NCBI RefSeq assembly: GCF_043555885.1 | Contig: NZ_JBIGHX010000003.1 | Span: 248,001-312,000, forward strand | Direction: 5' to 3' | Length of the DNA stretch: 64,000 bases | Origin: Pelomonas lactea | GTDB taxonomy: Bacteria; Pseudomonadota; Gammaproteobacteria; Burkholderiales; Burkholderiaceae_C | Part shown: positions 15,364 through 23,353 of the stretch, piece by piece | Layout: each line of letters starts with the position of its first letter | Numbering within the stretch: position 1 is the first letter of the stretch | Made by a program: the position numbers and the translations under genes | The notes under the pieces: generated by a model | What the model saw: only the letters and a program-made list of their open reading frames with translations | The model's database searches: none | Told to the model about the DNA's origin: nothing

Positions 15364-16116
15364 ATGAGGCGACTCGCCACGACGTGGCCGCTGTCGGCGC
15401 TGCTGGTCTGGCTGGCGGCCTGGGCCTGCCATGCGCTGCTGTTGGGGCTGGGGCGCGAGGCGGCTGTCGTCGCCGGGGCTGTGCTGGGCGGCGCGCTGGC
15501 GCTGCTGTATCGCGAGCGTTGGCGCCGGCTCATTGCGGCGCTGGGCTTCCCGCTGTCGGCACTGCTGCTCGGCTGGCAGGGCGGCGCGCCGCCGTTGCTG
15601 TGGCTGCTGCCGCTGGCGCTGCTGTGGTGGCTGTACCCGCGACGCAGCTGGAGCGAGGCGCCGTTGTTCCCCACGCCCGCTGGCGCGCTCTCGAGGCTGC
15701 CCACCGAGGCGCCGCTGCCGCCCGGTGCACGGGTGCTGGACGCCGGCTGCGGCGTGGGCGACGGCCTGCGCGAGCTGGTGCGCGCCTACCCTGAGGCCCG
15801 CGTGGAGGGCGTGGAATGGAGCCGGCCGCTGGCGCTGGCCGCGCGCTGGCGCGTGCGCGGCGCCACCGTGCGCCGGGGCGACCTGTGGGCCGACGACTGG
15901 GCGCCGTTCGCGCTGGTCTACCTGTTCCAGCGCCCCGAGTCCATGCCGCGCGCCTGGGCCAAGGCCTGCGCCGAGATGGCGCCGGGCGGTTGGCTGGTCA
16001 GCCTGGACTTCGCCGTGCCGGGCGCCGCACCGGTGGCGAGCTGGCAACTCGGCAACGGCCAGTTCGTGTGGCTTTACCGCCCGCAGCGGACTGTGGTGTC
16101 AAAGCTGCCCAATTGA
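15364..16116 (+). CDS. Membrane-anchored class I methyltransferase
   Basis: 250 residues. The first about 85 residues contain three or four hydrophobic segments (TTWPLSALLVWLAAWACHAL, EAAVVAGAVLGGALALLY, LLWLLPLALLWWLYP). A soluble SAM-binding domain follows with motif I VLDAGCGVGDGLREL, VEGVEWSRPLALAAR (acidic ribose-binding loop) and GGWLVSLDF. ATG 15364 is preferred; a GTG at 15343 would overlap the GT2 stop. It follows the GT2 gene by 11 nt and is probably co-transcribed with it. Substrate unknown. Confidence 0.75.
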   Translation: MRRLATTWPLSALLVWLAAWACHALLLGLGREAAVVAGAVLGGALALLYRERWRRLIAALGFPLSALLLGWQGGAPPLLWLLPLALLWWLYPRRSWSEAPLFPTPAGALSRLPTEAPLPPGARVLDAGCGVGDGLRELVRAYPEARVEGVEWSRPLALAARWRVRGATVRRGDLWADDWAPFALVYLFQRPESMPRAWAKACAEMAPGGWLVSLDFAVPGAAPVASWQLGNGQFVWLYRPQRTVVSKLPN

Positions 16117-16150
16117 TGCCTTCACGGCGGCGCCGTTTCGGCATACTTTC

Positions 16151-16177
16151 TCAAGCCCCCCGGCATCGGGCCGATAT
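16151..16177 (+). promoter_or_regulatory. Sigma-28 (FliA) promoter for motA
   Basis: TCAAGCCC, exactly 11 nt, GCCGATAT, 28 nt before the motA ATG. The -10 matches 7 of 8. Confidence 0.8.
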
Positions 16178-16205
16178 GGCCTGAACACCCTCAACGCGAC
16201 CACCC

Positions 16206-17063
16206 ATGTTCGTCATCATCGGCTGGGCCGTCTCCATGGCCTGCATCTTCGGCGTGTTCATCGCCCACGGCGGGAACATCGGCGTCATCCTGCACGCGCT
16301 GCCCTTCGAGATGATCACCATCTTCGGTGCCGCCATCGGCGCCTTCCTGGCCAACAACCAGATGAAGGTTGTCAAGGCGACGGCCGCCGGCCTGGGGCTG
16401 TGCTTCAAGGGCAGCAAGTACAGCAAGGCGCGCTACATGGAGCTGCTGGCGCTGATGTACGACATCCTGCAGAAGGCCCGCAAGGAAGGCCTGATGTCCA
16501 TCGAGAAGGACGTCGAGGACCCGCACAGCTCGCCGCTGTTCCAGAAATATCCCGTGGTGGGCAACGACCACCACGTCACCGAGTTCATCACCGACTACCT
16601 GCGCATGATGGTGTCGGGCAACCTGAACGCACACGAGATCGAGTCGCTGATGGACAGCGAGATCGAGACCCACCACCAGGAGGAGCATGCCGCGGTCGCC
16701 GCGCTGCAGCGCCTGGCCGGCGGCCTGCCGGCCTTCGGCATCGTGGCTGCCGTGCTGGGCGTGGTGAACACCATGGGCTCGGTGGGCCAGCCGCCGGCCG
16801 TGCTGGGCGGCATGATCGGCTCCGCGCTGGTCGGCACCTTCCTGGGCATTCTGCTGGCCTACGGCTTCGCCGAGCCGCTGGCGGGCCTGCTGGAGCAGAA
16901 GGTGGAAGACGCCGGCAAGGAATTCCAGTGCATCAAGACCACGCTGCTGGCCAGCATGCAGGGCTACGCCCCGCAGGTGGCCATCGAGTTCGGCCGCAAG
17001 GTGCTGTTCTCGGGCGACCGGCCGAGCTTCTCCGAGCTCGAATCCCACGTGAAGAAGAAGTGA
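16206..17063 (+). CDS. motA: Flagellar stator protein MotA
   Basis: 285 residues, four membrane segments: two at the N-terminus (MFVIIGWAVSMACIFGVFIA and EMITIFGAAIGAFLA) and two after the cytoplasmic loop (GGLPAFGIVAAVLGVVNTMG and GGMIGSALVGTFLGILLAYG). The loop holds the charged region that contacts FliG. MotA5B2 stators conduct protons and drive rotation. A FliA promoter lies upstream and motB follows after 47 nt. Confidence 0.97.
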   Translation: MFVIIGWAVSMACIFGVFIAHGGNIGVILHALPFEMITIFGAAIGAFLANNQMKVVKATAAGLGLCFKGSKYSKARYMELLALMYDILQKARKEGLMSIEKDVEDPHSSPLFQKYPVVGNDHHVTEFITDYLRMMVSGNLNAHEIESLMDSEIETHHQEEHAAVAALQRLAGGLPAFGIVAAVLGVVNTMGSVGQPPAVLGGMIGSALVGTFLGILLAYGFAEPLAGLLEQKVEDAGKEFQCIKTTLLASMQGYAPQVAIEFGRKVLFSGDRPSFSELESHVKKK

Positions 17064-17110
17064 CGTGGCGGTCGCCCTGGCAACGCAGCGCGGTTTCGCG
17101 GGAGCCTTGA

Positions 17111-18061
17111 ATGGCCGGTGACGCGAAAAAGCTCCAGCCCATCATCATCAAGAAGGTGAAGAAGGGCGGCCATGCGGCGCATGGCGGCGCATGGAAGATC
17201 GCGTATGCGGACTTCGTCACGGCCATGATGGCCTTCTTCCTGCTGATGTGGCTGCTGGGATCCACGACCGAGGGCGACAAGAAAGGCATCGCCGAGTTCT
17301 TCCAGTCGCCGCTGAAGGTGGCCATGCTGGGCGGCTCCGGCTCGGGCGACTCCTCCAGCGTCGTGCGCGGTGGCGGCAAGGACCTCACGCGCGAGACCGG
17401 CCAGGTCAAGGAAGGCGAGAGCAGTGCCAAGCGCTCCAGCTACACGCTGCGGGCTCTCAAGGAAGAGCAGCGCAAGGCGGAGAAGGCGCGGTTGGAGCAG
17501 CTCAAGACCAAGGTCGAAGAGGTGCTGGCCGAGAACCCCAAGCTCGCCGCCCTGGGCGGCCAGATCCGTCTGGACATGACCCGCGAGGGCCTGCGCATCC
17601 AGATCGTCGACGAGGGCAACCGCCCGATGTTCGACAGCGGCAGCGCCGTCGTGAAGCCCTACATGCGCGACTTGCTGCGCGAACTCGGCAGCGTCCTCAC
17701 CGAGGTGCCGAACCGGCTCACGGTGGAGGGGCACACCGATGCCCAGCCCTTCCCCGGCGGTGACAAGGGCTACAGCAACTGGGAACTGTCGGCCGACCGC
17801 GCCAACGCATCGCGCCGCGAGCTGGTGGCGGGCGGGCTGTCCGAGGCGCGCATGCTGCGCGTGCAGGGGCTGGCCGCCAGCAAGCTGCTGGATGCGAAAG
17901 ACCCCAACGGCGCGCTGAACCGGCGCATCAGCATCATCGTCATGAACCGCGATGCCGAGGACGCCGTGCTGAAGAATGTGGTGGAAGAACCCGAGGCAGA
18001 CACGCCAGCGGCCGAGACCGGCAAAATGCCGCAAACTCAGCCTGTGGTGCCGGCCCGCTAG
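17111..18061 (+). CDS. motB: Flagellar stator protein MotB
   Basis: 316 residues. The single membrane helix near the N-terminus contains the proton-carrying Asp at residue 34 (AYADFVTAMMAFFLLMWLLG). After a linker of about 110 residues comes the OmpA-like peptidoglycan-binding domain: RPMFDSGSAVVKPYMRDLLR, TVEGHTDAQPF, NWELSADRANASRRELVAGG. Partner of MotA in the stator. The short basic N-terminal stretch KKLQPIIIKKVKKGG is typical of MotB. Confidence 0.97.
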   Translation: MAGDAKKLQPIIIKKVKKGGHAAHGGAWKIAYADFVTAMMAFFLLMWLLGSTTEGDKKGIAEFFQSPLKVAMLGGSGSGDSSSVVRGGGKDLTRETGQVKEGESSAKRSSYTLRALKEEQRKAEKARLEQLKTKVEEVLAENPKLAALGGQIRLDMTREGLRIQIVDEGNRPMFDSGSAVVKPYMRDLLRELGSVLTEVPNRLTVEGHTDAQPFPGGDKGYSNWELSADRANASRRELVAGGLSEARMLRVQGLAASKLLDAKDPNGALNRRISIIVMNRDAEDAVLKNVVEEPEADTPAAETGKMPQTQPVVPAR

Positions 18062-18117
18062 AAACTAGACTGCGGGCTGACCCCTGAAATCCCCGCCTGC
18101 CTACAGAGAGGATCGCC

Positions 18118-18510
18118 ATGAGCGCTGACATGAAATTCCTGGTCGTTGACGACTTCTCCACCATGCGCCGCATCGTTCGCGGCCTGTTGAAGGAGATCGG
18201 CTACAACAACTGCGAAGAGGCCGAAGACGGCGTCGAAGCGCTGAACATGCTCAAGGGCGCCAAGTTCGACTTCGTCGTCAGCGACATCAACATGCCCAAC
18301 ATGACGGGCTTCGAGTTGCTGAAGGCCATCAAGGAAGACCCCAACCTCAAGCACCTGCCGGTGCTGATGGTCACGGCCGAAGCCCGCAAGGAAGACATCG
18401 TGCTGGCGGCCCAGTCCGGTGCGGCCGGCTACATCGTCAAGCCTTTCACGAAGGCGACGCTGGAGGAGAAGGTTCTCAAGATCATGCAGAAGCTGGCTGC
18501 CGCCGCCTGA
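18118..18510 (+). CDS. cheY: Chemotaxis response regulator CheY
   Basis: 130-residue single receiver domain. Acidic pocket D11/D12 (FLVVDDFSTMRR), phosphoacceptor D56 (FVVSDINMPNMTG), switch Thr in VLMVTAEARKEDI and conserved Lys in GYIVKPF. Phospho-CheY binds FliM to reverse the motor. Followed by cheZ 23 nt later. CheA, CheW and the adaptation enzymes are not in this window. Confidence 0.97.
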   Translation: MSADMKFLVVDDFSTMRRIVRGLLKEIGYNNCEEAEDGVEALNMLKGAKFDFVVSDINMPNMTGFELLKAIKEDPNLKHLPVLMVTAEARKEDIVLAAQSGAAGYIVKPFTKATLEEKVLKIMQKLAAAA

Positions 18511-18533
18511 CAACAAAACAATAGGGGACTGCC

Positions 18534-19169
18534 ATGTCGATGGATCAACTGGACCAATTGGCCAAGGCTCAGGAGCCGTTGCTCGTTTCGCCCGAGGTCT
18601 TCCAGCAGCTCGGCACCATCACCCGCACCCTGCATGACACCATGCAGCGCCTGGGCGTCATGCCCAAGCTGCAGGTGGCCACCGACGGCCTGCCCGATGC
18701 GCGCAGCCGCCTGAGCTATATCGCCACCAAGACGGCTGCCGCCGCCGAGAAGGTGCTGAACTCCGTCGACCAGGCCAAGGCTGAACATGCCGGCATCAGC
18801 CAGGCGACGAAGGAGCTGGCCGCAGCCATCGTGGCCGACCCGGTGCGGGCCGTCGCCAGCGGCGCGGTGATGAACTTCGTCAAAGACGTTGAAAGCCGCA
18901 CACAGAACATCGACAGCCACCTGACCGACATCATGTTGGCGCAGGACTTCCATGATCTGACCGGCCAGGTGGTTGCCAAGGTCGTGAACCTGGCCAACGA
19001 TCTGGAGGACAGCCTCGTCAAGCTGCTGGTGCAGGTGGTGCCGCCCGAGCAGCGCGAGAAGGTTGACCCGACCATCCTGCAGGGCCCCGTCGTCAACGCC
19101 GAGGGCCGCACCGATGTGGTCACCAACCAGGGCGAGGTCGACGACCTGCTCGCGAGCCTCGGGTTCTGA
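18534..19169 (+). CDS. cheZ: CheY-P phosphatase CheZ
   Basis: 211 residues, helical. The catalytic segment is present as ILMAQDFHDLTGQVVAKV-like sequence (here MLAQDFHDLTGQVVAKVVNL) with the acid/Gln pair that activates water on CheY-P. The C-terminal CheY-binding peptide is VDDLLASLGF. A strong terminator follows, so motAB-cheYZ is a unit. Confidence 0.96.
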   Translation: MSMDQLDQLAKAQEPLLVSPEVFQQLGTITRTLHDTMQRLGVMPKLQVATDGLPDARSRLSYIATKTAAAAEKVLNSVDQAKAEHAGISQATKELAAAIVADPVRAVASGAVMNFVKDVESRTQNIDSHLTDIMLAQDFHDLTGQVVAKVVNLANDLEDSLVKLLVQVVPPEQREKVDPTILQGPVVNAEGRTDVVTNQGEVDDLLASLGF

Positions 19170-19188
19170 GGCCGGCAAACGCCACAAG

Positions 19189-19221
19189 AACGGGGAGCGT
19201 GTGTTGCACGCTCCCCGTTTT
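19189..19221 (+). terminator. Intrinsic terminator after cheZ
   Basis: 13-bp stem AACGGGGAGCGTG / CACGCTCCCCGTT with a 5-nt loop, ending in TTTT. Confidence 0.92.
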
Positions 19222-19252
19222 GCTTGGTGGCGTGGCGCTATCCCAGACGCAA

Positions 19253-19351
19253 TGGCGTGCGTGAGCCTGGCGAACGAGGGGCGCCCGACCTGGCCAGGAC
19301 CGGCGATCCGTCGTTCCACTCGCTGGTTTCCGCCTGCGCTCACGCACGCCA
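19253..19351. repeat. Pair of 14-bp inverted repeats in the cheZ-flhB gap
   Basis: TGGCGTGCGTGAGC at 19253-19266 and its exact complement at 19338-19351, 71 nt apart. The 599-nt gap 19222-19820 holds no convincing gene. It has several further small hairpins (TTCACC/GGTGAA near 19394, TTGCCC/GGGCAA near 19454) and the tandem repeat listed next. Confidence 0.5.
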
Positions 19352-19482
19352 GCCACTGGGTTGGCGGCTGCCCGGCGTGAAGGAAATGCCTTCGTTCACC
19401 GACGGTGAACCTGATGGGCCCGTGGGCAGACGTGAGGCTGGAGCAGCACACCGTTGCCCGCTGGGCAATCCGCCAGCCGGGT

Positions 19483-19728
19483 CGTCTACGTCACGGGAAT
19501 GACCCGGCCTTGGATCGGCAAAACGGGGTGACAGCGGGCCGCCGTCGCGCCTGCGATGGGTCAAGGTCACGCCTTGAGCGTCGCTGGCCGCCCGGTGGTG
19601 GACTGGGTTGTCTACGTCACGGGGATGACCCGGCCTTGGATCGGCAAAACGGGGTGACCGCGGGTCGACGTCGCGCCTGCGATGGGTCAAGGTCACGCCT
19701 TGAGCGTCGCTGGCCGCCCGGTGGTGGA
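19483..19728. repeat. Tandem direct repeat, 2 x 126-bp period
   Basis: Copy 1 covers about 19483-19602 and copy 2 about 19609-19728, offset 126 bp and nearly identical apart from a few substitutions. Each copy contains the hairpin TCAAGG-TCACG-CCTTGA. The period is a multiple of three, so long open frames on both strands repeat a 42-residue unit, but no start/RBS or protein family supports coding. Lies 92 nt before flhB, so it may be part of the flhB leader. Confidence 0.75.
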
Positions 19729-19820
19729 TCAGGGGGGGCTTCGGCCCGTTTTTCAGGCTCAGGCGCCAGGGGGCGGCCCTCAACAATCCTGCCTGGCGCC
19801 TTTCCCGGCGCGCCCCCGCC

Positions 19821-20996
19821 ATGGCCGACCAAGACGCACAAGACCGCAACCTACCCGCCTCGCCCAAGAAGATCGAGAGATCCCGGGCGGAGGGGCAATT
19901 GCCGCGTTCGCGTGACCTGCCGCACTTCGCCATGATGGTGGCGGGCGGCGCGGCGCTGGCGATCGGCGGGCCGCAGATCGTCGAGAAGCTGCGCCAGACG
20001 CTGATCCACGGCCTGCACTTCGATGCGCGGCTGCTGGCGCGGCCTGGCTTCATGGGTGAGCGTCTGGTGGAGATGACGCTGGACTTCGCGCTGGTCATGG
20101 GCCCCATCGCCGCGCTGCTGGTGCTGGTGGGCATCGCCAGCAACCTCGCCAGCGGCGGCTGGAACTGGACGATGAAGCCGCTGGCGCCCAAGTTCTCGCA
20201 CCTGAACCCGCTGGGCGGCCTGAAGCGGCTGTTCACCGGCCAGGGCCTGGGCACGGCGCTGAAGGCCGTGCTGCTGGCGCTGGTGCTGGGTGTCATCGGT
20301 GCGCTGGCGTTGAAGGACCGGCTGGCGGCCTACGTCAGCATCATGTCGGTGCCGCTGCCGTCGGCGCTGGCCTACGCGGGCCGACAGCTGATGGGAGGGC
20401 TGGGGCTGCTGGCCCTGGCGCTGGCGGTGTTCGCCGCCATCGACGTGCCACTGCAGCGCCAGCTGTGGCTGCGCCGCATGCGCATGACGCGCGAAGAGGC
20501 GAAGCAGGAAATGAAGGAGGTCGAGGGCAACATCGAGGTCAAGGCCAAGATGCGCGCCCGCATGCGCGAAATGGCCAAGCGCCGCATGCTGGCCGCCGTG
20601 CCGCAGGCCGACCTCGTCGTCATGAACCCGACGCACTACGCCGTCGCGCTGAAGTACGAGGAAGGCAAGATGTCTGCGCCCAAGGTGGTGGCCAAGGGTG
20701 CCGACCTGCTGGCGATGAAGATCCGCGACCTAGCCAAGGAAAGCAAGGTGCCCGTGTTGCAGCAGCCGGTTCTCGCCCGTGCGCTGTACGCGCACGCCAA
20801 GGTTGACCACGAGATTCCCGCCGCGCTGTTCGGCGCCGTGGCGCAGGTGCTGGCCTATGTGTACCAGCTGCGCGCCGCGCTGGCCTCTCGCCATGTCGCC
20901 CGGCCGGACATGCCCAAGCCGCATGTGCCGCCCGAGTTGGACCCGCACAACAAGCCGGGCTGGCGGCCCGAGCCCGACGAGGACTTCGCGGAATAG
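19821..20996 (+). CDS. flhB: Flagellar export gate protein FlhB
   Basis: 391 residues. FlhB sits next to the FliPQR gate and switches export from hook to filament substrates. N-terminal cytoplasmic SPKKIERSRAEGQLPRSRDL is the family hallmark; four membrane helices follow (for example FAMMVAGGAALAIGG, TLDFALVMGPIAALLVLVGI). The autocleavage site N269-P270-T271-H272 lies in VVMNPTHYAVALKY, and the C-terminal domain keeps ALYAHAKVDHEIPAALFGAV. flhA follows after 102 nt. Confidence 0.97.
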   Translation: MADQDAQDRNLPASPKKIERSRAEGQLPRSRDLPHFAMMVAGGAALAIGGPQIVEKLRQTLIHGLHFDARLLARPGFMGERLVEMTLDFALVMGPIAALLVLVGIASNLASGGWNWTMKPLAPKFSHLNPLGGLKRLFTGQGLGTALKAVLLALVLGVIGALALKDRLAAYVSIMSVPLPSALAYAGRQLMGGLGLLALALAVFAAIDVPLQRQLWLRRMRMTREEAKQEMKEVEGNIEVKAKMRARMREMAKRRMLAAVPQADLVVMNPTHYAVALKYEEGKMSAPKVVAKGADLLAMKIRDLAKESKVPVLQQPVLARALYAHAKVDHEIPAALFGAVAQVLAYVYQLRAALASRHVARPDMPKPHVPPELDPHNKPGWRPEPDEDFAE

Positions 20997-21047
20997 GTCA
21001 CGGTGGCAGGCGCCCGAACAGGGCGGTTTTCCTGCCGCTACTCCGAC

Positions 21048-21074
21048 TCAAGTTTTGCGCCTCGCCGCGAAGAA
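21048..21074 (+). promoter_or_regulatory. Weak candidate sigma-28 promoter ahead of flhA
   Basis: TCAAGTTT (7 of 8 at -35), 11 nt, GCGAAGAA (5 of 8 at -10), 25 nt before flhA. The -10 lacks CCGAT, so this may be chance. A small hairpin CGCCC/GGGCG followed by GTTTT just after flhB could be a weak terminator. Confidence 0.25.
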
Positions 21075-21098
21075 TGCGGCTGAGACCCGAACTGCCGC

Positions 21099-23189
21099 AT
21101 GAACCAGCTCACCGCCAAACTCCAAGCCCTGCTGGGCCCGCGCTCGGGCGTCATCGCCGCTCTGGGTGCGCCGATCGCCGTGCTGCTGGTGCTGTCGATG
21201 ATGGTGCTGCCGCTGCCGCCGTTCGCGCTGGACCTGCTGTTCACGTTCAACATCGCGATGGCCGTGATGGTCATGATGGTGGCAGCGAACATGGTGAGGC
21301 CGCTGGACTTCGCGGCCTTCCCCACCGTGCTGCTGCTGACAACGCTGATGCGGCTGTCGCTGAACGTCGCGTCCACGCGCGTCGTGCTGCTGGAGGGGCA
21401 CACCGGCACCGGCGCGGCCGGCAAGGTCATCGAGGCCTTCGGCCATTTCCTGATCGGTGGCAATTTCGCGGTGGGCCTGATCGTCTTCGCCATCCTCGTC
21501 GTCATCAACTTCATCGTGGTGACCAAGGGTGCCGAGCGCATCGCCGAGGTCGGCGCGCGCTTCACGTTGGACGCCATGCCCGGCAAGCAGATGGCCGTGG
21601 ACGCGGACCTGAACGCCGGCCTCATCAACGAGGCCGAGGCCAAGCGCCGCCGCGCCGAGCTGGGCGACGAGGCCGACTTCTTCGGCTCCATGGACGGTGC
21701 CAGCAAGTTCGTGCGCGGCGACGCCGTGGCCGGCATGCTGATCCTGGCCATCAACATCGTCGGCGGCTTCATCATCGGCATCGCCCAACACGGTCTCTCC
21801 GCTGGTGACGCGGCCAACAGCTACATCCTGCTGGCCGTGGGCGACGCGCTGGTGGCGCAGGTGCCGGCGCTGCTGATCTCGGTGGCGGCGGCCATGGTTG
21901 TGTCGCGCGTGGGCACGGACAAGGACATCGGCAGCCAGATCGGCAAGCAGGTGTTCGGCTCGGCCAAGAGCATCGCCATCACCGCCGGCGTCGTCGGGGC
22001 GCTGGGGCTGATCCCGGGCATGCCGCACGTCGTGTTCCTGCTCATCGCGGCCGGCCTGGGCTATCTGGCGTACTGGCTGCGCGCCAAGGAGCAGGCGATG
22101 GAGGCCGCCAAGGCCGTCAAGCCCATCATGCCGCCCAGCGAGGGCGCCGGCGAGGCCAGCTGGGAGGACCTCGTGCCGGTGGACACGCTGGGTCTGGAGG
22201 TGGGCTACCGCCTCATCACGCTGGTGGACAAGACCCGCGAGGGCGACCTGCTCTCCCGCATCAAGGGCGTGCGGCGCAAGTTCGCGCAGGAGGTCGGCTT
22301 CCTGCCGCCGCCGGTGCACATCCGCGACAACCTGGAGCTGCGGCCCAGCCAGTACCGCATCTCGCTGCGCGGTGCGGTCGTCGGCGAGGCCGAGGCCTTC
22401 CCCGGCATGTGGCTGGCCATCAACCCGGGCCACGCGACGCAGAAGCTCATCGGCACGCAGACCACCGACCCGGCCTTCGGCCTGCCGGCCGTGTGGATCG
22501 ACGAGCGGCAGAAGGAGATGGCCCAAATGAACGGGTTTACGGTCGTTGATTGCTCGACCGTCGTGGCCACCCACCTTTCACACTTGATGCAAGTGCACGC
22601 GGCCAAGCTGCTGGGCCGCGTGGAGACGCAGGCGCTGGTGGAGCACCTCACCAAGCAGGCGCCGCAATTGATCGAAGACGTGATTCCCAAGATGGTCAGC
22701 ATCGCCACCCTGCAACGAGTCCTCCAGCTGCTGCTGGAAGAGGGCGTGCATGTGCGCGACATGCGCTCCATCGTCGAGTGCCTGGCAGAGAACGCCGCCG
22801 CCGTGACCGACCCGCAGGAACTGGCGCGCCGCATCCGCACCCACATCGCGCCGGCCATCGTGCAGCAGATCTACGGCAGCGTGAAGGAGCTGGACGTCAT
22901 CGCGCTGGAGCCGGAGCTGGAGCGCCTCGTCACCCAGGCCCTCAATTCGCCGCATGGCGCCGCGCTGGACCCCGGCGTGGCCGACACGCTGGCCCGCAGC
23001 GCGGCCGAGACGGCCCAGAAGCAGGAAGACCGCGGCGTGCCCGCCACGCTGCTGGTGCCCGACCTGATCCGCGCCCCCATGGCCCGCCTGCTCAAGCGCG
23101 CCGCGCCCCGGCTCAAGGTGCTGGGCCACAGCGAGATCCCTGAGACCCACACCATCCGCATCGGCTCCATCATCGGAGGTACAGCTTGA
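21099..23189 (+). CDS. flhA: Flagellar export gate protein FlhA
   Basis: 696 residues, the usual FlhA size. The N-terminal half holds about eight membrane helices (LPPFALDLLFTFNIAMAVMV, FPTVLLLTTLMRLSLNVAST) and the conserved FHIPEP loop with DADLNAGLINEAEAKRRR. The C-terminal cytoplasmic domain (from about residue 350) docks chaperone-substrate complexes and includes PALWIDE-like PAVWIDERQKEMAQM. Its stop TGA overlaps an ATG (TGATG) that opens the small ORF in the flhA-flhF spacer. Confidence 0.97.
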   Translation: MNQLTAKLQALLGPRSGVIAALGAPIAVLLVLSMMVLPLPPFALDLLFTFNIAMAVMVMMVAANMVRPLDFAAFPTVLLLTTLMRLSLNVASTRVVLLEGHTGTGAAGKVIEAFGHFLIGGNFAVGLIVFAILVVINFIVVTKGAERIAEVGARFTLDAMPGKQMAVDADLNAGLINEAEAKRRRAELGDEADFFGSMDGASKFVRGDAVAGMLILAINIVGGFIIGIAQHGLSAGDAANSYILLAVGDALVAQVPALLISVAAAMVVSRVGTDKDIGSQIGKQVFGSAKSIAITAGVVGALGLIPGMPHVVFLLIAAGLGYLAYWLRAKEQAMEAAKAVKPIMPPSEGAGEASWEDLVPVDTLGLEVGYRLITLVDKTREGDLLSRIKGVRRKFAQEVGFLPPPVHIRDNLELRPSQYRISLRGAVVGEAEAFPGMWLAINPGHATQKLIGTQTTDPAFGLPAVWIDERQKEMAQMNGFTVVDCSTVVATHLSHLMQVHAAKLLGRVETQALVEHLTKQAPQLIEDVIPKMVSIATLQRVLQLLLEEGVHVRDMRSIVECLAENAAAVTDPQELARRIRTHIAPAIVQQIYGSVKELDVIALEPELERLVTQALNSPHGAALDPGVADTLARSAAETAQKQEDRGVPATLLVPDLIRAPMARLLKRAAPRLKVLGHSEIPETHTIRIGSIIGGTA

Positions 23190-23349
23190 TGTGCCCCCAC
23201 GCTCATATTCAATCGCTGCCCCCCGAGGGGGCGCCCGCCTCCTTTGAGGCGGCTCGGCAGGAGGCTCCGATGTGCCCCCACGCTCATATTCATTCGCTGC
23301 CCCCCGAGGGGGCGCTCGCCTCCTTTGAGGCGGCTCGGCAGGAGGCTCC
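23188..23349 (+). repeat. Exact tandem duplication, 2 x 81 bp, filling the flhA-flhF spacer
   Basis: Copy 1 is 23188-23268 and copy 2 is 23269-23349, with three substitutions or fewer visible. Each unit contains CCCCCCGAGGGGG and the hairpin GCCTC-CTTT-GAGGC and ends GGCAGGAGGCTCC. In copy 2 that end supplies the ribosome binding site (AGGAGG) right before the flhF ATG at 23350. Confidence 0.9.
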
Positions 23350-23353
23350 ATGA
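23189..23353 (+). CDS. Possible 54-residue peptide made of two 27-residue repeats
   Basis: The 81-bp tandem repeat is open in one frame: ATG overlaps the flhA stop (TGATG), and the TGA overlaps the flhF ATG (ATGA). The product would be two copies of a unit starting MCPHAHIQSLPPEGAPASFE and ending AARQEAP. No known family, no signal peptide or membrane segment. It may be a real peptide, or only a device that keeps ribosomes moving from flhA to flhF. Coding status unproven. Confidence 0.3.
   Translation: MCPHAHIQSLPPEGAPASFEAARQEAPMCPHAHIHSLPPEGALASFEAARQEAP

Noticed and set aside
19340..20296. 318-residue minus-strand ORF across the gap and flhB
   Set aside because: It contains the 126-bp repeat as a 42-residue repeat, but overlaps flhB antisense and has no family match or RBS; regarded as chance open frame.
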